Part shown: in pieces, positions 35,696-44,717 of the stretch
How the letters are laid out: every line of letters begins with the position of its first letter
How positions within the stretch are numbered: the stretch's first letter is position 1
Assembly (NCBI GenBank): GCA_027692465.1
Contig: JAQEYU010000001.1
Coordinates: 1,125,338-1,189,337 of the forward strand
Source: Enterococcaceae bacterium OF42-14pH9A
GTDB taxonomy: Bacteria; Bacillota; Bacilli; Lactobacillales; Enterococcaceae
Reading direction: 5' to 3'
Length of the DNA: 64,000 nucleotides
Notes under the pieces: model-generated
What the model saw: only the letters and a program-made list of their open reading frames with translations
Database searches by the model: none
What the model was told of the DNA's origin: nothing
Position numbers and translations under genes: made by a program

Positions 35696-36304
35696 ATGTT
35701 TGAATATATCAGCGGCCGGCTGGTGGAAATCACCCCGGCATATATTGTTTTGGAAAATAACGGGATCGGCTATCAGATCGCTATGGGTAATCCCTACCGC
35801 CTCAGCAGCAAGCTGGAAGAAGAGGTCAAAATCTATGTTCAGCAGGTGATTCGAGAGGATGCTCACCTGCTCTATGGTTTCCGCCGGCCGGAAGAAAAGA
35901 TGTTGTTTTTACGTTTGATCAGCGTATCCGGAATCGGGCCCAAAAGCGGTCTGGCAATCATGGCCAACGAGGATCATACGGGAATGGTCCATGCTATCGA
36001 GTCCGGCAACGTCAACTATCTGGTGAAGTTTCCCGGAGTCGGCAAGAAGACGGCTCAACAGATGATCTTGGATCTGCAAGGAAAACTGGGCGAGTTTGCC
36101 GGTGAAGAGATGATGGTGGCCGGAGTCATGGTACCGCGGGGACCAGAAGCAGCCGATACTCCGTTAACCGAAGCTTTGGCAGCCTTGGAAGCATTGGGCT
36201 ACTCTGCCAAAGAAGTCAAGCGGGTGGAAAAAGAACTCAAGAGCCAGCCGCAAGCGACCACCGATGAATATCTGCGGGAAGCACTGAAATTAATGATGAA
36301 ATAA
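35696..36304 (+). CDS. ruvA: Holliday junction branch migration protein RuvA
   Basis: A 202-residue RuvA, the tetrameric junction-binding subunit that loads RuvB. N-terminal OB-fold (MFEYISGRLVEITPAYIVLENNGIGYQI), two helix-hairpin-helix motifs (LISVSGIGPKSGLAIM and LVKFPGVGKKTAQQMI) and the C-terminal domain that contacts RuvB (ALAALEALGYSAKEV). ATG 35696 follows AGGAAGGAA. ruvB follows after 117 bases that hold a hairpin. Confidence 0.97.
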   Translation: MFEYISGRLVEITPAYIVLENNGIGYQIAMGNPYRLSSKLEEEVKIYVQQVIREDAHLLYGFRRPEEKMLFLRLISVSGIGPKSGLAIMANEDHTGMVHAIESGNVNYLVKFPGVGKKTAQQMILDLQGKLGEFAGEEMMVAGVMVPRGPEAADTPLTEALAALEALGYSAKEVKRVEKELKSQPQATTDEYLREALKLMMK

Positions 36305-36310
36305 GGAATG

Positions 36311-36371
36311 CCTGAAAACGCGATTCCGGCAGGGTTCCAGAAGCTGAATCCTGCCAGCATTTTCAGACAGG
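36311..36371 (+). repeat. Hairpin between ruvA and ruvB with family A-like ends
   Basis: CCTGAAAACGC...GGCAGGGTTC pairs with GAATCCTGCC...GCATTTTCAGACAGG. The outer CTGAAAAC and TTTTCAGAC match the tips of family A, but the interior is different. It may be a shortened relative or simply a processing hairpin. Confidence 0.5.
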
Positions 36372-36421
36372 TCTTAATGAAAATTGCTGTATAAATTGTT
36401 AACTAGCGAAAGGGGATCCTT

Positions 36422-37429
36422 ATGACGGAAGAGCGGATCCTGTCGCCGGAAACGACCGACGACAATGAACTCAATCTGGAAAAATCACTGCGGCCCCAAT
36501 ACCTGGCCCAGTATATCGGTCAGGACAAAGTAAAAACTGAACTGAGTATCTATATCAAAGCTGCCAAAAATCGCGAGGAAGCGTTGGATCATGTGCTTTT
36601 GTACGGGCCGCCAGGACTGGGAAAGACCACGATGGCCATGGTGATTGCCAATGAAATGCAGGTGGATATTCGCACCACCAGTGGACCGGCAATCGAGCGC
36701 CCCGGTGATCTGGTAGCGATTTTGAACGAGCTGCAGCCGGGAGATGTGCTGTTCATCGATGAGATTCACCGACTGCCACGGGTGGCAGAAGAGATGCTGT
36801 ATTCGGCGATGGAAGATTTCTACGTGGACATCATGGTGGGGACCGGTCCTACAGCCCACCCGGTCCATTTTCCGCTGCCGCCGTTTACGCTGGTAGGGGC
36901 AACGACACGGGCCGGAATGCTTTCGGCTCCACTGCGGGATCGTTTCGGGATCGTGAGTCACATGGAGTATTACGGTGAAAATGACCTGCAGGAAATCGTC
37001 CTGCGTTCTGCGGATATCTTCAATACAGAGATCGTAGAAGACGGTGCATTGGAGATTGCCAGACGTTCCCGGGGGACCCCGCGGATCGCCAATCGGCTGT
37101 TGAAACGTGTGCGGGATTTTGCTCAAGTGCGTTCCAACGGTGTGATTGATCGCCAAATCGCCGACCAAGCGCTGCAGATGCTGCAAGTTGATCAAGCCGG
37201 TCTGGATTACGTCGATCAAAAGCTGATTCGGACCATGATCGAGTTATACGGCGGCGGACCGGTAGGCTTGTCTACTCTGTCTGTGAACATCAGTGAAGAA
37301 ACTGAGACAGTAGAGGATATGTACGAGCCGTATCTGATCCAAAAGGGCTTTTTGAAGCGGACTCCCCGCGGAAGAATCGCTACTCAGCTGGCCTATGATC
37401 ATTTCGGCTATCCTTATAATCAAGGGTGA
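36422..37429 (+). CDS. ruvB: Holliday junction branch migration helicase RuvB
   Basis: A 335-residue AAA+ motor. Walker A is GPPGLGKTT (about residues 62-70), Walker [10 protein letters not shown], sensor 1 GATTRAG, and the arginine finger and sensor 2 lie in [20 protein letters not shown]. The C-terminal winged helix ([18 protein letters not shown]) is complete. It drives branch migration with RuvA. ATG 36422 follows AAAGGGGATCC. Confidence 0.98.
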   Translation: MTEERILSPETTDDNELNLEKSLRPQYLAQYIGQDKVKTELSIYIKAAKNREEALDHVLLYGPPGLGKTTMAMVIANEMQVDIRTTSGPAIERPGDLVAILNELQPGDVLFIDEIHRLPRVAEEMLYSAMEDFYVDIMVGTGPTAHPVHFPLPPFTLVGATTRAGMLSAPLRDRFGIVSHMEYYGENDLQEIVLRSADIFNTEIVEDGALEIARRSRGTPRIANRLLKRVRDFAQVRSNGVIDRQIADQALQMLQVDQAGLDYVDQKLIRTMIELYGGGPVGLSTLSVNISEETETVEDMYEPYLIQKGFLKRTPRGRIATQLAYDHFGYPYNQG

Positions 37430-37476
37430 AGCTGCTCTGACAACTGAAAAAATCATTCCCATTCGAGGTGAAAACC

Positions 37477-38049
37477 ATGGCAGAAGCAAATCGAACGAAG
37501 ACGGAGATCGCCAAAGCCTTTTTGACACTGGCACACGAGCGGCCGGCCAATAAGATATCGGTGCAGGATATCGCACAGCAGGCAGGGATTAACCGGCAGA
37601 CCTTTTATTATCATTTTTCCGACAAGAATGAGCTGCTGCGGTGGTTTTACCAAGTCGATTCCCTCTGCTACCTGACTGCAGACGAGCTCAGCTTGGAGAA
37701 TTGGGAAGAGCAGGCTCGTAAAATGTTGGAAACCATGAAAGAAAAAGGACGCTTTTATCAGGAAACGGTCGAAGCGCAGCGGGACATCTTGACAGAAGAA
37801 TTCTCCAAAATCGTGATTCGTCTGTTCCGCAAACTTTTTGAAGATGTGGACCACGAAGGACTGCTGTCTGACAGCGACAAGGAATTTTATGGCCGCTTTT
37901 TTGCTTATGGCTGCAGCGGTGTGCTGTTGAGCTGGATTCGCGGCGGCTATCAGGAGACCCCCTTGGAGATTGCTACCCAGCTGTTCCGACTGGCAAAAGA
38001 TATCGAGTTTTTCGGCTCGCGCTTGTATCAGCAGGAGATGGAGGAATGA
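37477..38049 (+). CDS. TetR-family regulator (DhaS-like)
   Basis: A 190-residue regulator. The N-terminal helix-turn-helix is KISVQDIAQQAGINRQTFYYHFSDKNELLRWFY (about 25-57), with a helical C-terminal domain (FYGRFFAYGCSGVLLSWIRGGYQETPLEIA) of the kind seen in DhaS-type proteins. ATG 37477 follows GAGGTG. The stop is 4 bases before the phosphatase start, so the two are cotranscribed. No ligand or target can be inferred. Confidence 0.85.
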   Translation: MAEANRTKTEIAKAFLTLAHERPANKISVQDIAQQAGINRQTFYYHFSDKNELLRWFYQVDSLCYLTADELSLENWEEQARKMLETMKEKGRFYQETVEAQRDILTEEFSKIVIRLFRKLFEDVDHEGLLSDSDKEFYGRFFAYGCSGVLLSWIRGGYQETPLEIATQLFRLAKDIEFFGSRLYQQEMEE

Positions 38050-38053
38050 CAGG

Positions 38054-38521
38054 ATGACCGTCAAAGTATTGTTCGTTTGTTTGGGAAATATCTGCCGCTC
38101 CCCGATGGCAGAGGGCTTAATGAAAAAATATGCGCTGGAGCAGGGACTGGATCTTTTTGTCGATTCAGCGGCTACCAGTCGTTGGGAAGTGGGCAATCCG
38201 CCGCATCCCGGTACCCAAAAAGTGCTGCAGGCTGCCGGTATCGACTTCAGCCGTATGCGGGCTCGTCAGATTACCGCCCACGATTTTTACGAGTTTGATT
38301 TCATTATCGGTATGGATCACGACAATTTGGCGGATCTGACCACTGCGGCCCCCCAAGATACTGCCGCAAAAATCGCTGCTTATATGAGTGTCGTACCGGG
38401 AAAAGAAGCATTGGCGATTCCGGATCCCTGGTACACCGGTGATTTCGAAGAGACCCGCCAGCTGATCAGTGAAGGTCTGCCGTTCTGGGCGGAACACTTT
38501 AAAACTGCTGCCGGTAATTGA
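38054..38521 (+). CDS. Low-molecular-weight protein-tyrosine phosphatase
   Basis: A 155-residue LMW-PTP. The P-loop CLGNICRSP (C-x5-R-S, about residues 9-17) provides the nucleophilic Cys and Arg, and the general acid Asp lies in IPDPWYTGDF near 120. ATG 38054 follows GGAGG at 38040-38044. It is cotranscribed with the TetR gene. Firmicute homologues (YwlE-type) act on protein phosphotyrosine or phosphoarginine; the aliphatic residue at the second P-loop position does not settle which. Confidence 0.93.
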   Translation: MTVKVLFVCLGNICRSPMAEGLMKKYALEQGLDLFVDSAATSRWEVGNPPHPGTQKVLQAAGIDFSRMRARQITAHDFYEFDFIIGMDHDNLADLTTAAPQDTAAKIAAYMSVVPGKEALAIPDPWYTGDFEETRQLISEGLPFWAEHFKTAAGN

Positions 38522-38633
38522 AGGGCAAGCCGATCAAACAAATAATAAAAAAGAATTACGCGTTCAAATAGCGGCAAAAATCTGTTGTTATACGACTATA
38601 AATCGGATAAAATTGGGAAAAAGGCGGTGTCGA

Positions 38634-39038
38634 ATGGTCGAAGAGGAAAAAGAGCGTGGACAAGTGAAGGAAAGAAAGAACCTGCTGGCTCCTTTGGGGG
38701 AATTTTTTCTCAACACTTCCAGCGCATTGTGGCACGGTCTTTTGAATGAACCCGATCAAAAGACACAGCAGAACCTGATTTCTGAAGAAATGATCGAAAA
38801 ACTGCAAACGGCAGCGGATGAGAAAAATATCGTGGTTTTATTGGTGGAGAAAGCGTATGATCCTGCCCATTACGAGACGATCACCGGCTGGATTTCTGCC
38901 AAAGAGCTCACCGGACCGCTGATTCCGGTAAAACTGCCGGCAGAAGCCGCTCCGATTCAAATGGTGCCGTTGAAGCGGGTAAAAAAAATCAGCATCCTGG
39001 CGAAAAACGGGGTCAAAATCAGTGTGACCCGCGGCTGA
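38634..39038 (+). CDS. Hypothetical protein (YolD-like architecture)
   Basis: A 134-residue soluble protein. A charged N-terminus is followed by a beta-rich second half (NIVVLLVEKAYDPAHYETITGWISAKELTGPLIPVKLP, then IQMVPLKRVKKISIL). This loosely resembles YolD-like proteins, which partner with UV-repair polymerases elsewhere. The similarity is weak and no polymerase gene is next to it. ATG 38634 has AAAGGCGG upstream. Confidence 0.5.
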   Translation: MVEEEKERGQVKERKNLLAPLGEFFLNTSSALWHGLLNEPDQKTQQNLISEEMIEKLQTAADEKNIVVLLVEKAYDPAHYETITGWISAKELTGPLIPVKLPAEAAPIQMVPLKRVKKISILAKNGVKISVTRG

Positions 39039-39171
39039 TAAAAATTAACGTGTCTAAGTAAATGTACAGCTTTACCTGGGTGGGGGGTACTCTTTGATAC
39101 CGATAAGTCCTCGAAACTCCGGATTTCACCGGTGTTGTCGGAAGCCCTTCCTTTCTGATAGCTTCGATCAA

Positions 39172-39199
39172 AAGACTGCCTGCCGGCGGTCTTTTTTTC
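39172..39199 (+). terminator. Terminator after the YolD-like gene
   Basis: AAAAGACTGCC pairs with GGCGGTCTTTT (one mismatch), ending in seven T. Confidence 0.8.
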
Positions 39200-39216
39200 A
39201 GCTTTCAGTCAGATTA

Positions 39217-39373
39217 GGGCGCATCTGAAAAAGCCAGCAGATATTTTGGTCTTTTTCACCGCAAGCTGGATCGTAAATGCGCAGCTTATGCACCACATGA
39301 GCTGCGTCCTACTCCATGATGATTTCGGCGAGTTCGCAAAAATCTGGATTTTTCCGGCGTTTCAGAACATCCT
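39217..39373 (+). repeat. Family A palindromic repeat, copy 4
   Basis: Starts GGGCGCATCTGAAAAAGCCA and ends GTTTCAGAACATCC. TA flanks both sides. It contains the central GCGCAGCTT and a weakened AGCTGCG partner. Confidence 0.85.
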
Positions 39374-39375
39374 AG

Positions 39376-39453
39376 GCAAAGAGAAAGCCCGTCGATGGTC
39401 AGTCGACGGGCGGAGGAGAAAAATGAAAAAGTGTTGGGTTGTTTGTTGGTATG
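39376..39453 (-). ncRNA. Family C small RNA candidate 1
   Basis: Read on the minus strand: an unstructured 5' part (CATACCAACAAACAACCC), then CTTTTTCATTTTTCTCCTCC, complementary to a perfect Shine-Dalgarno plus AUG, then a terminator stem GCCCGTCGA/TCGACGGGC (39387-39411) and a T-rich tail. A TAATAT -10-like box precedes it (39459-39464). The plus strand could instead be read as an open frame beginning MKKCWVVCWYAY. Confidence 0.45.
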
Positions 39454-39591
39454 CATATATATTACCGAGCGGATTTGAAGAAAATGTGACGAAAATGTTC
39501 AAAAAAGACGAGGAATTCACTAAGAACTGTTTACGTTCCTTCCACTGCAAGCTGCATCGTGGACACGCAGTTTTGGCAGTACCCAAGCTTA

Positions 39592-39747
39592 GAGCGTGTC
39601 TAAAAAAAGCCAGTCGCAGCTATTTTGGTCTTTTTCACCGCAACCGGCACGTAAATGCGCAGCTTTGCATCACATAAGCTGTGCTTTACTCTTTGATTTC
39701 GGCAGGTCCGCAAAAATCTGGATTTCCCGGGGTTTTCAGACACACCC
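39592..39747 (+). repeat. Family A palindromic repeat, copy 5
   Basis: Starts GAGCGTGTCTAAAAAAAGCC and ends GGTTTTCAGACACACCC. TA flanks both sides. Confidence 0.85.
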
Positions 39748-39749
39748 TA

Positions 39750-39801
39750 TACTCCTTGGGCCGGTCCTCAAAAATTTGAGCCTCATCGGTATTTTCAGAC
39801 A
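39750..39801 (+). repeat. Family A right-arm fragment
   Basis: ACTCCTTG, GGTCCTCAAAAATTTGAG and ATTTTCAGACACC follow the order of the right arm of family A and lie directly after copy 5. Confidence 0.55.
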
Positions 39802-39929
39802 CCTGTAAACGATCCTCGAATTTTATCGGAAGCTGACTTGCAGTCGCTATGGGATGCGCTAATGATCAGAAACCGAATCAGCAAGTCTGCCACGGATGAA
39901 AAATGCTGAAGTACAAAAGAAGTCGCAAA

Positions 39930-40003
39930 CAAAAAGAGGCCCGTCGATGGTCAGTCGACGGGCGGAGGAGAAAAATGAAAAAGTGTTAGGGTTGTTTGTT
40001 GGT
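39930..40003 (-). ncRNA. Family C small RNA candidate 2
   Basis: Almost identical to candidate 1: the same anti-Shine-Dalgarno/anti-AUG stretch, stem GCCCGTCGA/TCGACGGGC (39939-39963) and a better T-run (TTTTT). A TATTAT box (plus 40010-40015) and TTCACATTTAT lie upstream on the minus strand, the latter shared with candidate 3. The plus-strand frame is only MKKC then stop. Confidence 0.5.
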
Positions 40004-40140
40004 ATGTATATAATATAGCTGATAAATGTGAAGGAAATATGATCCAAATCATGGGAAAGTTTAAAGAATTCCTATGAAAGTCTAAAGATTACCTGCAGCT
40101 GATCCTCTACTGCAGGGGTTGCCGAGGAAGTCATCCAGGC

Positions 40141-40224
40141 AAAAAAAATACACCCGCCAGTTGGAGGCTGACGGGCTAAGGAGTTAAAAATGAAAAAGTG
40201 TTAGTTAGGGTTGTTTGTTGGTAT
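40141..40224 (-). ncRNA. Family C small RNA candidate 3
   Basis: The same layout as candidate 2 with a diverged terminator stem: CCCGTCAG pairs with CTGGCGGG (40153-40175, one mismatch), followed by eight T. The stem sequence differs from the other copies while pairing is kept, which supports an RNA structure. TATTAT box at plus 40231-40236. The plus-strand frame is again MKKC then stop. Confidence 0.5.
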
Positions 40225-40289
40225 ACCTGTATAATAGACCATAAATGTGAATAATTTGTGAAAAACATTACTTAAGTTTTTAAATTTTT

Positions 40290-40338
40290 GTAAAATCGCC
40301 GGATTCGTCAGCAGCTTGTGGAATCCGGCGGTTTTTGT
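40290..40338. terminator. Bidirectional terminator after the zinc metallopeptidase
   Basis: CGCCGGATTC pairs perfectly with GAATCCGGCG, with T-runs available on both strands. It serves the minus-strand metallopeptidase gene. Confidence 0.8.
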
Positions 40339-40364
40339 ATGCATTGTTCAGACACGGCCTAATG

Positions 40365-41270
40365 CTAATTCAGATTGAGATTATCAGCAGAGAAAGTATC
40401 GCCGTGCTCCAAGTCGCCGTATTGGTAGCCTCGCTGGAACCAGGCGACTCGCTGTGCTGAAGTACCATGGGTAAAACTGTCGGGAACGACGTAGCCCTGC
40501 GCTTGTTTTTGCAAGGTATCGTCGCCGATCTGATTGGCAGCGTAAATGGCTTCTTCGATATCGCCGGCTTCCAGAATCGGCTTGCCGTTGTAGGTTTCAT
40601 TGGCCAGGTATTTGGCAAAGCAGCCTGCCAGGTAGTCTGCCTGCAGCTCCAGGCGAACGCTGTATTGGTTGTACTCTTTTTCTGAGACCTGTTGGCGGAT
40701 CTTCTCCATTTGATCGGAAATTCCCAATTCGTATTGCACATGGTGACCGACTTCATGGGCGATGACATAAGCCATAGCGAAATCGCCGGTCGCACCGAAA
40801 TTACGGGCCAGCTCATCTTGAAAACTCAGATCGAGGTAAACTTTCTGATCGCCGGGACAGTAAAAGGGACCGACTGCCGAGTTGGCAGTCCCGCAGGCGG
40901 AGCGGACGCTGCCGCTGTACAAAACCAGTGTTGGGTCATGGTAGGACTTGCCGTAGTCATCAAAGGTCTGATTCCAGTAATCCTCCAGGTGGGCAAAAAC
41001 AACGGATGCGAATTCTTTTTGTTCATCGGTACCGGTAACACTCTCGGTGGCCGGTGCCTGCTGGGTAAAGATGTCGCCGGTATCGCCGTTCAAGACGGAA
41101 CCGAGATCACCTCCGGAAAAGAACAGGGAAAATATGACCAGCAGAATCAGACCGATCCCGCCGCCGCCCACTGCACCTCCGGGAAACCCCGATCCGGCAC
41201 GACCGGTACCGGCTGATGTGCCGCGACGGTCTTCTACATTCGAACTCTGACGCTCACCTTTCCAACGCAT
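40365..41270 (-). CDS. Neutral zinc metallopeptidase (YpfJ-like)
   Basis: A 301-residue protein of the putative neutral zinc metallopeptidase family (PF04228). After a short basic, Gly-rich cytoplasmic tail it has one membrane segment (about residues 37-53), so the catalytic part is outside. Zinc site: VIAHEVGHHVQ near 170 (HExxH) with a downstream Glu in ELQADYLAGCFAKYL. Conserved FYCPGDQKVYLDLSF precedes it. It has a ribosome binding site (AAAGGGGGAC) and lies 18 bases after the Mga-type gene, so it may share its transcript. Substrate unknown. Confidence 0.92.
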   Translation of the reverse strand: MRWKGERQSSNVEDRRGTSAGTGRAGSGFPGGAVGGGGIGLILLVIFSLFFSGGDLGSVLNGDTGDIFTQQAPATESVTGTDEQKEFASVVFAHLEDYWNQTFDDYGKSYHDPTLVLYSGSVRSACGTANSAVGPFYCPGDQKVYLDLSFQDELARNFGATGDFAMAYVIAHEVGHHVQYELGISDQMEKIRQQVSEKEYNQYSVRLELQADYLAGCFAKYLANETYNGKPILEAGDIEEAIYAANQIGDDTLQKQAQGYVVPDSFTHGTSAQRVAWFQRGYQYGDLEHGDTFSADNLNLN

Positions 41271-41288
41271 AGCTTGTCCCCCTTTGCT

Positions 41289-42785
41289 TTAACGATTTTT
41301 CTCCGTAAACAGCTTTCTGAGACGTTTATACAATGCGACCATCTGGGCCTCGTCTCCGGCGTGATCCCACAGGAAGATTTCCTGATCCGGGAAACGCTTT
41401 TTCAACAACAGTGAAGAGCTTATAGCTAAATCGTACTCGTCACTCTTGCTGCTGTCAAAGGGTTCGGCTTGCACAAAGCGCAGATCCGATAAATAGCGGT
41501 AGAGATTTTTTACCAGCAGGTAATTGTGTTCCAATGCGACTCCGACTCTTACCTTGTCGGCATCTTTGGCCCAATCAAAATAAGGAATCAGCACCTGGGT
41601 AAAGGAGCGGGCCAAAAGATGAGTGGTGGTCGGATTGATAAAGCTGCTGAATTCGCTGCGTTGGGCGGCATTGGTAAACCAGGCTTCGCTTTTTTCTTCA
41701 ATCTGTTTCAAATTGCGGACGCTCTCTTTTTGACCTTCGACCATCTGCTGGATCGTCGGGTAAGGGTGGCGCAGGACATAATAGCCGAAGCCGATATTGA
41801 TCAGATTCCCAAGAATCATCGGGTGGTCCAGAATCTCCGGATTGTCAGCGAAGAATTCTTGTTTGGCAAATGCCAGATATTCTTTAGCCAGCAGATAAAC
41901 AGGATTTGGACGGTCGGCAAAATCTTCGACAGTTTGGACCAACGTTGCGTCATTTTCCAATGTATAAAAAGGAATGATATGAGCTAAGAAATACACAAAA
42001 CTGGTTTCAGCCTTGATCTGTCGCGGGGTCAGTTCTACATCGATCAATTGCGGCAGCAGCTCGAAATCATAGTAGTCGTTGTCTCTCATCAAAAAGTCAT
42101 AGGCTTTGTCATACTTCACGTAATTGTCTTTTTTGATCCGCAGGTAGAAGATGGCAGCGAAAAATTTCAGCTCATGACGGCCGACATAGGTGCGGGACAA
42201 TGGAAAATAAGCCGAAAAACCTTCCAACAGATCGTCAGCAATCTTTTCATCCATCGCAAAGGGCCACTCGATTCCCCGGACACCCAACCAGATGATATTG
42301 AACAGTGCCAAGCGGACTACCCGTTCATCTCCCACCAGACCGGCTTCTGTATAGGTAAAGCGCAGCCCGAATTGTTTCAGGTACCGTTTCAGCTTGTCGA
42401 TCTTGCGGGAAACCGTGGAACGGCTGGAATAAAACTTGACACAGAAATCATCGATAGTCGGTTTTTCTTCATTCAAAAAATACAGGACGAATTGAAACGG
42501 CACAGAGGACTGCAGCAGCTGGTAGCGGTATTCATCAATTGTGCAGGAAAGGTTTTGGCAGTTAATCTTGCCGGCGCCTACCAAAATCGACTGATGCTCG
42601 GGATTCATTGCTGCCATCTCTTTGTCGATCTCTGTCAGGTCGATCACTGTCTGCTGGTAGTTGAGATCCATATCGGTGGCGATTTGGGCGATGGGGTAAG
42701 CCGGACTCCCCAGAAACATGATTTTTTTGAACAGTTTGAACTTCAGCAGCGTAGATGAATCCATCAACAATTCTTCGTATATCAT
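41289..42785 (-). CDS. Mga-type helix-turn-helix regulator
   Basis: A 498-residue regulator with the architecture of the Mga/AtxA group. Two N-terminal helix-turn-helix regions (about 20-60, and FCVKFYSSRSTVSRKIDKLKRYLKQFGL near 112-140) precede a long helical middle resembling PRD domains. The C-terminal end (YDLAISSSLLLKKRFPDQEIFLWDH) fits an EIIB-like fold. Such proteins are activators of surface or virulence genes in Gram-positive bacteria and may be phosphorylated by the PTS. ATG 42785 is preceded by AGAGGATG. Its targets are unknown; the metallopeptidase directly downstream is one candidate. Confidence 0.82.
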   Translation of the reverse strand: MIYEELLMDSSTLLKFKLFKKIMFLGSPAYPIAQIATDMDLNYQQTVIDLTEIDKEMAAMNPEHQSILVGAGKINCQNLSCTIDEYRYQLLQSSVPFQFVLYFLNEEKPTIDDFCVKFYSSRSTVSRKIDKLKRYLKQFGLRFTYTEAGLVGDERVVRLALFNIIWLGVRGIEWPFAMDEKIADDLLEGFSAYFPLSRTYVGRHELKFFAAIFYLRIKKDNYVKYDKAYDFLMRDNDYYDFELLPQLIDVELTPRQIKAETSFVYFLAHIIPFYTLENDATLVQTVEDFADRPNPVYLLAKEYLAFAKQEFFADNPEILDHPMILGNLINIGFGYYVLRHPYPTIQQMVEGQKESVRNLKQIEEKSEAWFTNAAQRSEFSSFINPTTTHLLARSFTQVLIPYFDWAKDADKVRVGVALEHNYLLVKNLYRYLSDLRFVQAEPFDSSKSDEYDLAISSSLLLKKRFPDQEIFLWDHAGDEAQMVALYKRLRKLFTEKNR

Positions 42786-42878
42786 AAAAAAACATCCTCT
42801 ATTCGATTACTCTCTGGCCACATTGTAATCATTTTTTTATAAATTGTCAGTTGAAAACAGAATTTTGACAAAAAGAGA

Positions 42879-43028
42879 CAGCCGCTAAAATGCTGATTTA
42901 ACGCATAAAGAACGGCTGTCGTCATATTTTAGGTTGGTTTTTCGAAAAAAATGAAAATTAAATTTTTCGATTTTTTGACCATTTTTCCGAGGAGCCGAAT
43001 CAAGGAAACGCCTCCTCGGAAAAATGGT
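42879..43028. terminator. Two hairpins between the Mga-type gene and brnQ
   Basis: ACAGCCG pairs with CGGCTGT (about 42879-42920). CCATTTTTCCGAGGAG (42980-42995) pairs perfectly with 43013-43028. The second is just past the brnQ stop and probably ends that minus-strand transcript. Confidence 0.6.
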
Positions 43029-43041
43029 TCTTTTGATACGG

Positions 43042-44391
43042 TCAGCGCTGGTCTGGTTTGATCAAAAAGGTCCACAAGAGCCCGATTACAAAGCCGATCC
43101 CTGCCGGCAGGACCCAGCCCATGCCAATATCAAACAAAGGCAGAAAGCGGGCAGCCGTATCCACGACGGCATCCGCTATGGCTGTGTTGCGCAGTGGGGC
43201 CGGGGCAGCATTAAGTCCGTCACAGACAGCCGCGATCAGAGTGAAATAGGTAGTCATACGGTAGACACCGGCCCGATGTTTGAATAAAGGGCTCACCAAG
43301 GCCAAGAGGATCAATGTGATCGCCAGTGGGTAAATAAACATCAGTACCGGTGTCGAAAATTCGATGATGCGGGTCAGTCCGACGTTGGCAAACAGACAGG
43401 GCAGGATACTGGCAATGGCGACAAACAGCTGATAGCTGCGTTTCGGAAAGAGTTCCACGAAGGTTTCGGAAAAGGCGGTGATCAAGCCGATTGCTGTTTT
43501 CAAACAGGCGATGATCACGATGAACGCCAACAAGATACTACCGCCAGTACCCAGATAGTGGCGGGCAATCTGAGCCAAAGCGATCCCACCGTTTTTGCTG
43601 ATGGAAAATTTTCCCAGACTCATTGCGCCCATATAAGACAACAGCGAGTAGATGATTCCCATCAAAAGAATGCTGACAGAGCCGGATTTGACCGTATCCA
43701 TAGCAATGGCAGAAGGTTTGGTGACGCCCATGTTCTTGATGGTAGTGACGATGATGATCCCAAAGGCCAGTGAAGCCAGCGCATCCAGTGTATTGTATCC
43801 CTGCGTGAAGCCGGTGATGAAAGTGTCCTGTTGATAGACCGGTTGGACCGTCGCCTGCGAAACAGCACCCAATGGTTTGAAAAAGGCGAAGGCCAATAAA
43901 ATCCCCAGCAACACCAAAAAGACCGGATTCAGAAATTTGCCGACGTAGTCCAGCAGTTTGGTAGGTTTGCGGGAAAAGCCCCACGCACACAAGAAGAACA
44001 CCAGACTGAACACAGCCAGCCACAGTGTATGGTCTTTTTCCGGGAGAAAGGGTGCCAGCCCGATCTCAAAAGAGGTGGTCGCCAGCCGAGGCAAAGCAAA
44101 GAAAGGACCAATTACCAGATAAAGCAGGATGGTGAAAACAAAGGCGTAGGATTTGTTCACCCGCGTGGCCAGATCATATAAGCCGTTGCTGCGGGAAACA
44201 CCGATAGCGACCACCCCGAGAAAGGGCAACCCGATCCCGGTGACGAGAAAGCCGAGGTTGGCCATGAAGATATTGCTGCCGGCTTCCTGCCCCATATGGA
44301 CAGGAAAAATCAGATTTCCCGCTCCGAAAAACAGGCCGAACAACATTGAACCGATAAATAAATAATCTTTGAATTGTAATTTCTTTTCCAT
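43042..44391 (-). CDS. brnQ: Branched-chain amino acid transport system carrier BrnQ
   Basis: A 449-residue LIVCS-family symporter importing leucine, isoleucine and valine with a cation. It has about twelve membrane segments. The conserved N-terminal stretch is [28 protein letters not shown], with [13 protein letters not shown] soon after. ATG 44391 follows CAGGAG; the frame stays open upstream through family A copy 6, but that is coincidence. It is a single gene. Confidence 0.95.
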   Translation of the reverse strand: MEKKLQFKDYLFIGSMLFGLFFGAGNLIFPVHMGQEAGSNIFMANLGFLVTGIGLPFLGVVAIGVSRSNGLYDLATRVNKSYAFVFTILLYLVIGPFFALPRLATTSFEIGLAPFLPEKDHTLWLAVFSLVFFLCAWGFSRKPTKLLDYVGKFLNPVFLVLLGILLAFAFFKPLGAVSQATVQPVYQQDTFITGFTQGYNTLDALASLAFGIIIVTTIKNMGVTKPSAIAMDTVKSGSVSILLMGIIYSLLSYMGAMSLGKFSISKNGGIALAQIARHYLGTGGSILLAFIVIIACLKTAIGLITAFSETFVELFPKRSYQLFVAIASILPCLFANVGLTRIIEFSTPVLMFIYPLAITLILLALVSPLFKHRAGVYRMTTYFTLIAAVCDGLNAAPAPLRNTAIADAVVDTAARFLPLFDIGMGWVLPAGIGFVIGLLWTFLIKPDQR

Positions 44392-44473
44392 TAATTCCAC
44401 TCCTGAAGTCGTAGCATACAGATATAAAAATAACAGAAAATTTAAACAAATACAACGATTTTCGAAAAGCAGC

Positions 44474-44495
44474 GAAGATTTCAGACACGCCCTAA
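44474..44495 (-). repeat. Family A end fragment
   Basis: GATTTCAGACACGCCCTAA is a bare family A end lying head to head with copy 6. Confidence 0.55.
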
Positions 44496-44654
44496 GGTGT
44501 GTCTGAAAACTCTGGGGGAATCCAGATTTTTGCGGACTTTTTGCCGAAATCAAGGAGTAAAGCGCAGCTTATGTGGTGCATAAGCTGCGCATTTACGAGT
44601 AGATTGCGGTGAAAAGGACCAAAATATCTGCCACTGGAGATTTCAGACATGCCC
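44496..44654 (-). repeat. Family A palindromic repeat, copy 6
   Basis: Reverse orientation to copy 1: GGTGTGTCTGAAAACTCTGG at the left and GGAGATTTCAGACATGCCC at the right. The central GCGCAGCTTATG/CATAAGCTGCGC stem is 12 bases and perfect. Confidence 0.88.
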
Positions 44655-44717
44655 TGACAATGAAGAAAATAAGAAGACCGCCAGCCGATGATTGCTTGCA
44701 GTCTTTCTCATTGATTA

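Noticed and set aside
39975..39989. MKKC minimal open frame (and the same at 40190-40204) as a leader-peptide gene
   Set aside because: The ribosome binding site is perfect, but the first copy has lost the stop, the conservation continues into non-coding bases, and the minus strand explains everything as a terminated small RNA with an anti-ribosome-binding-site. Kept as the alternative reading.
39384..40180. Three similar hairpins in one stretch as a CRISPR array
   Set aside because: Spacing is irregular (about 550 and 215 bases), the units are about 80-100 bases with internal terminators, and there are no cas genes.
42980..43028. 16-base palindrome after brnQ as a mobile element end
   Set aside because: Position just past the stop codon and lack of other copies make an ordinary transcription-end hairpin more likely.
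44392..44553. Extended BrnQ N-terminus
   Set aside because: The extension is translated family A sequence; ATG 44391 has the ribosome binding site and the family N-terminus.
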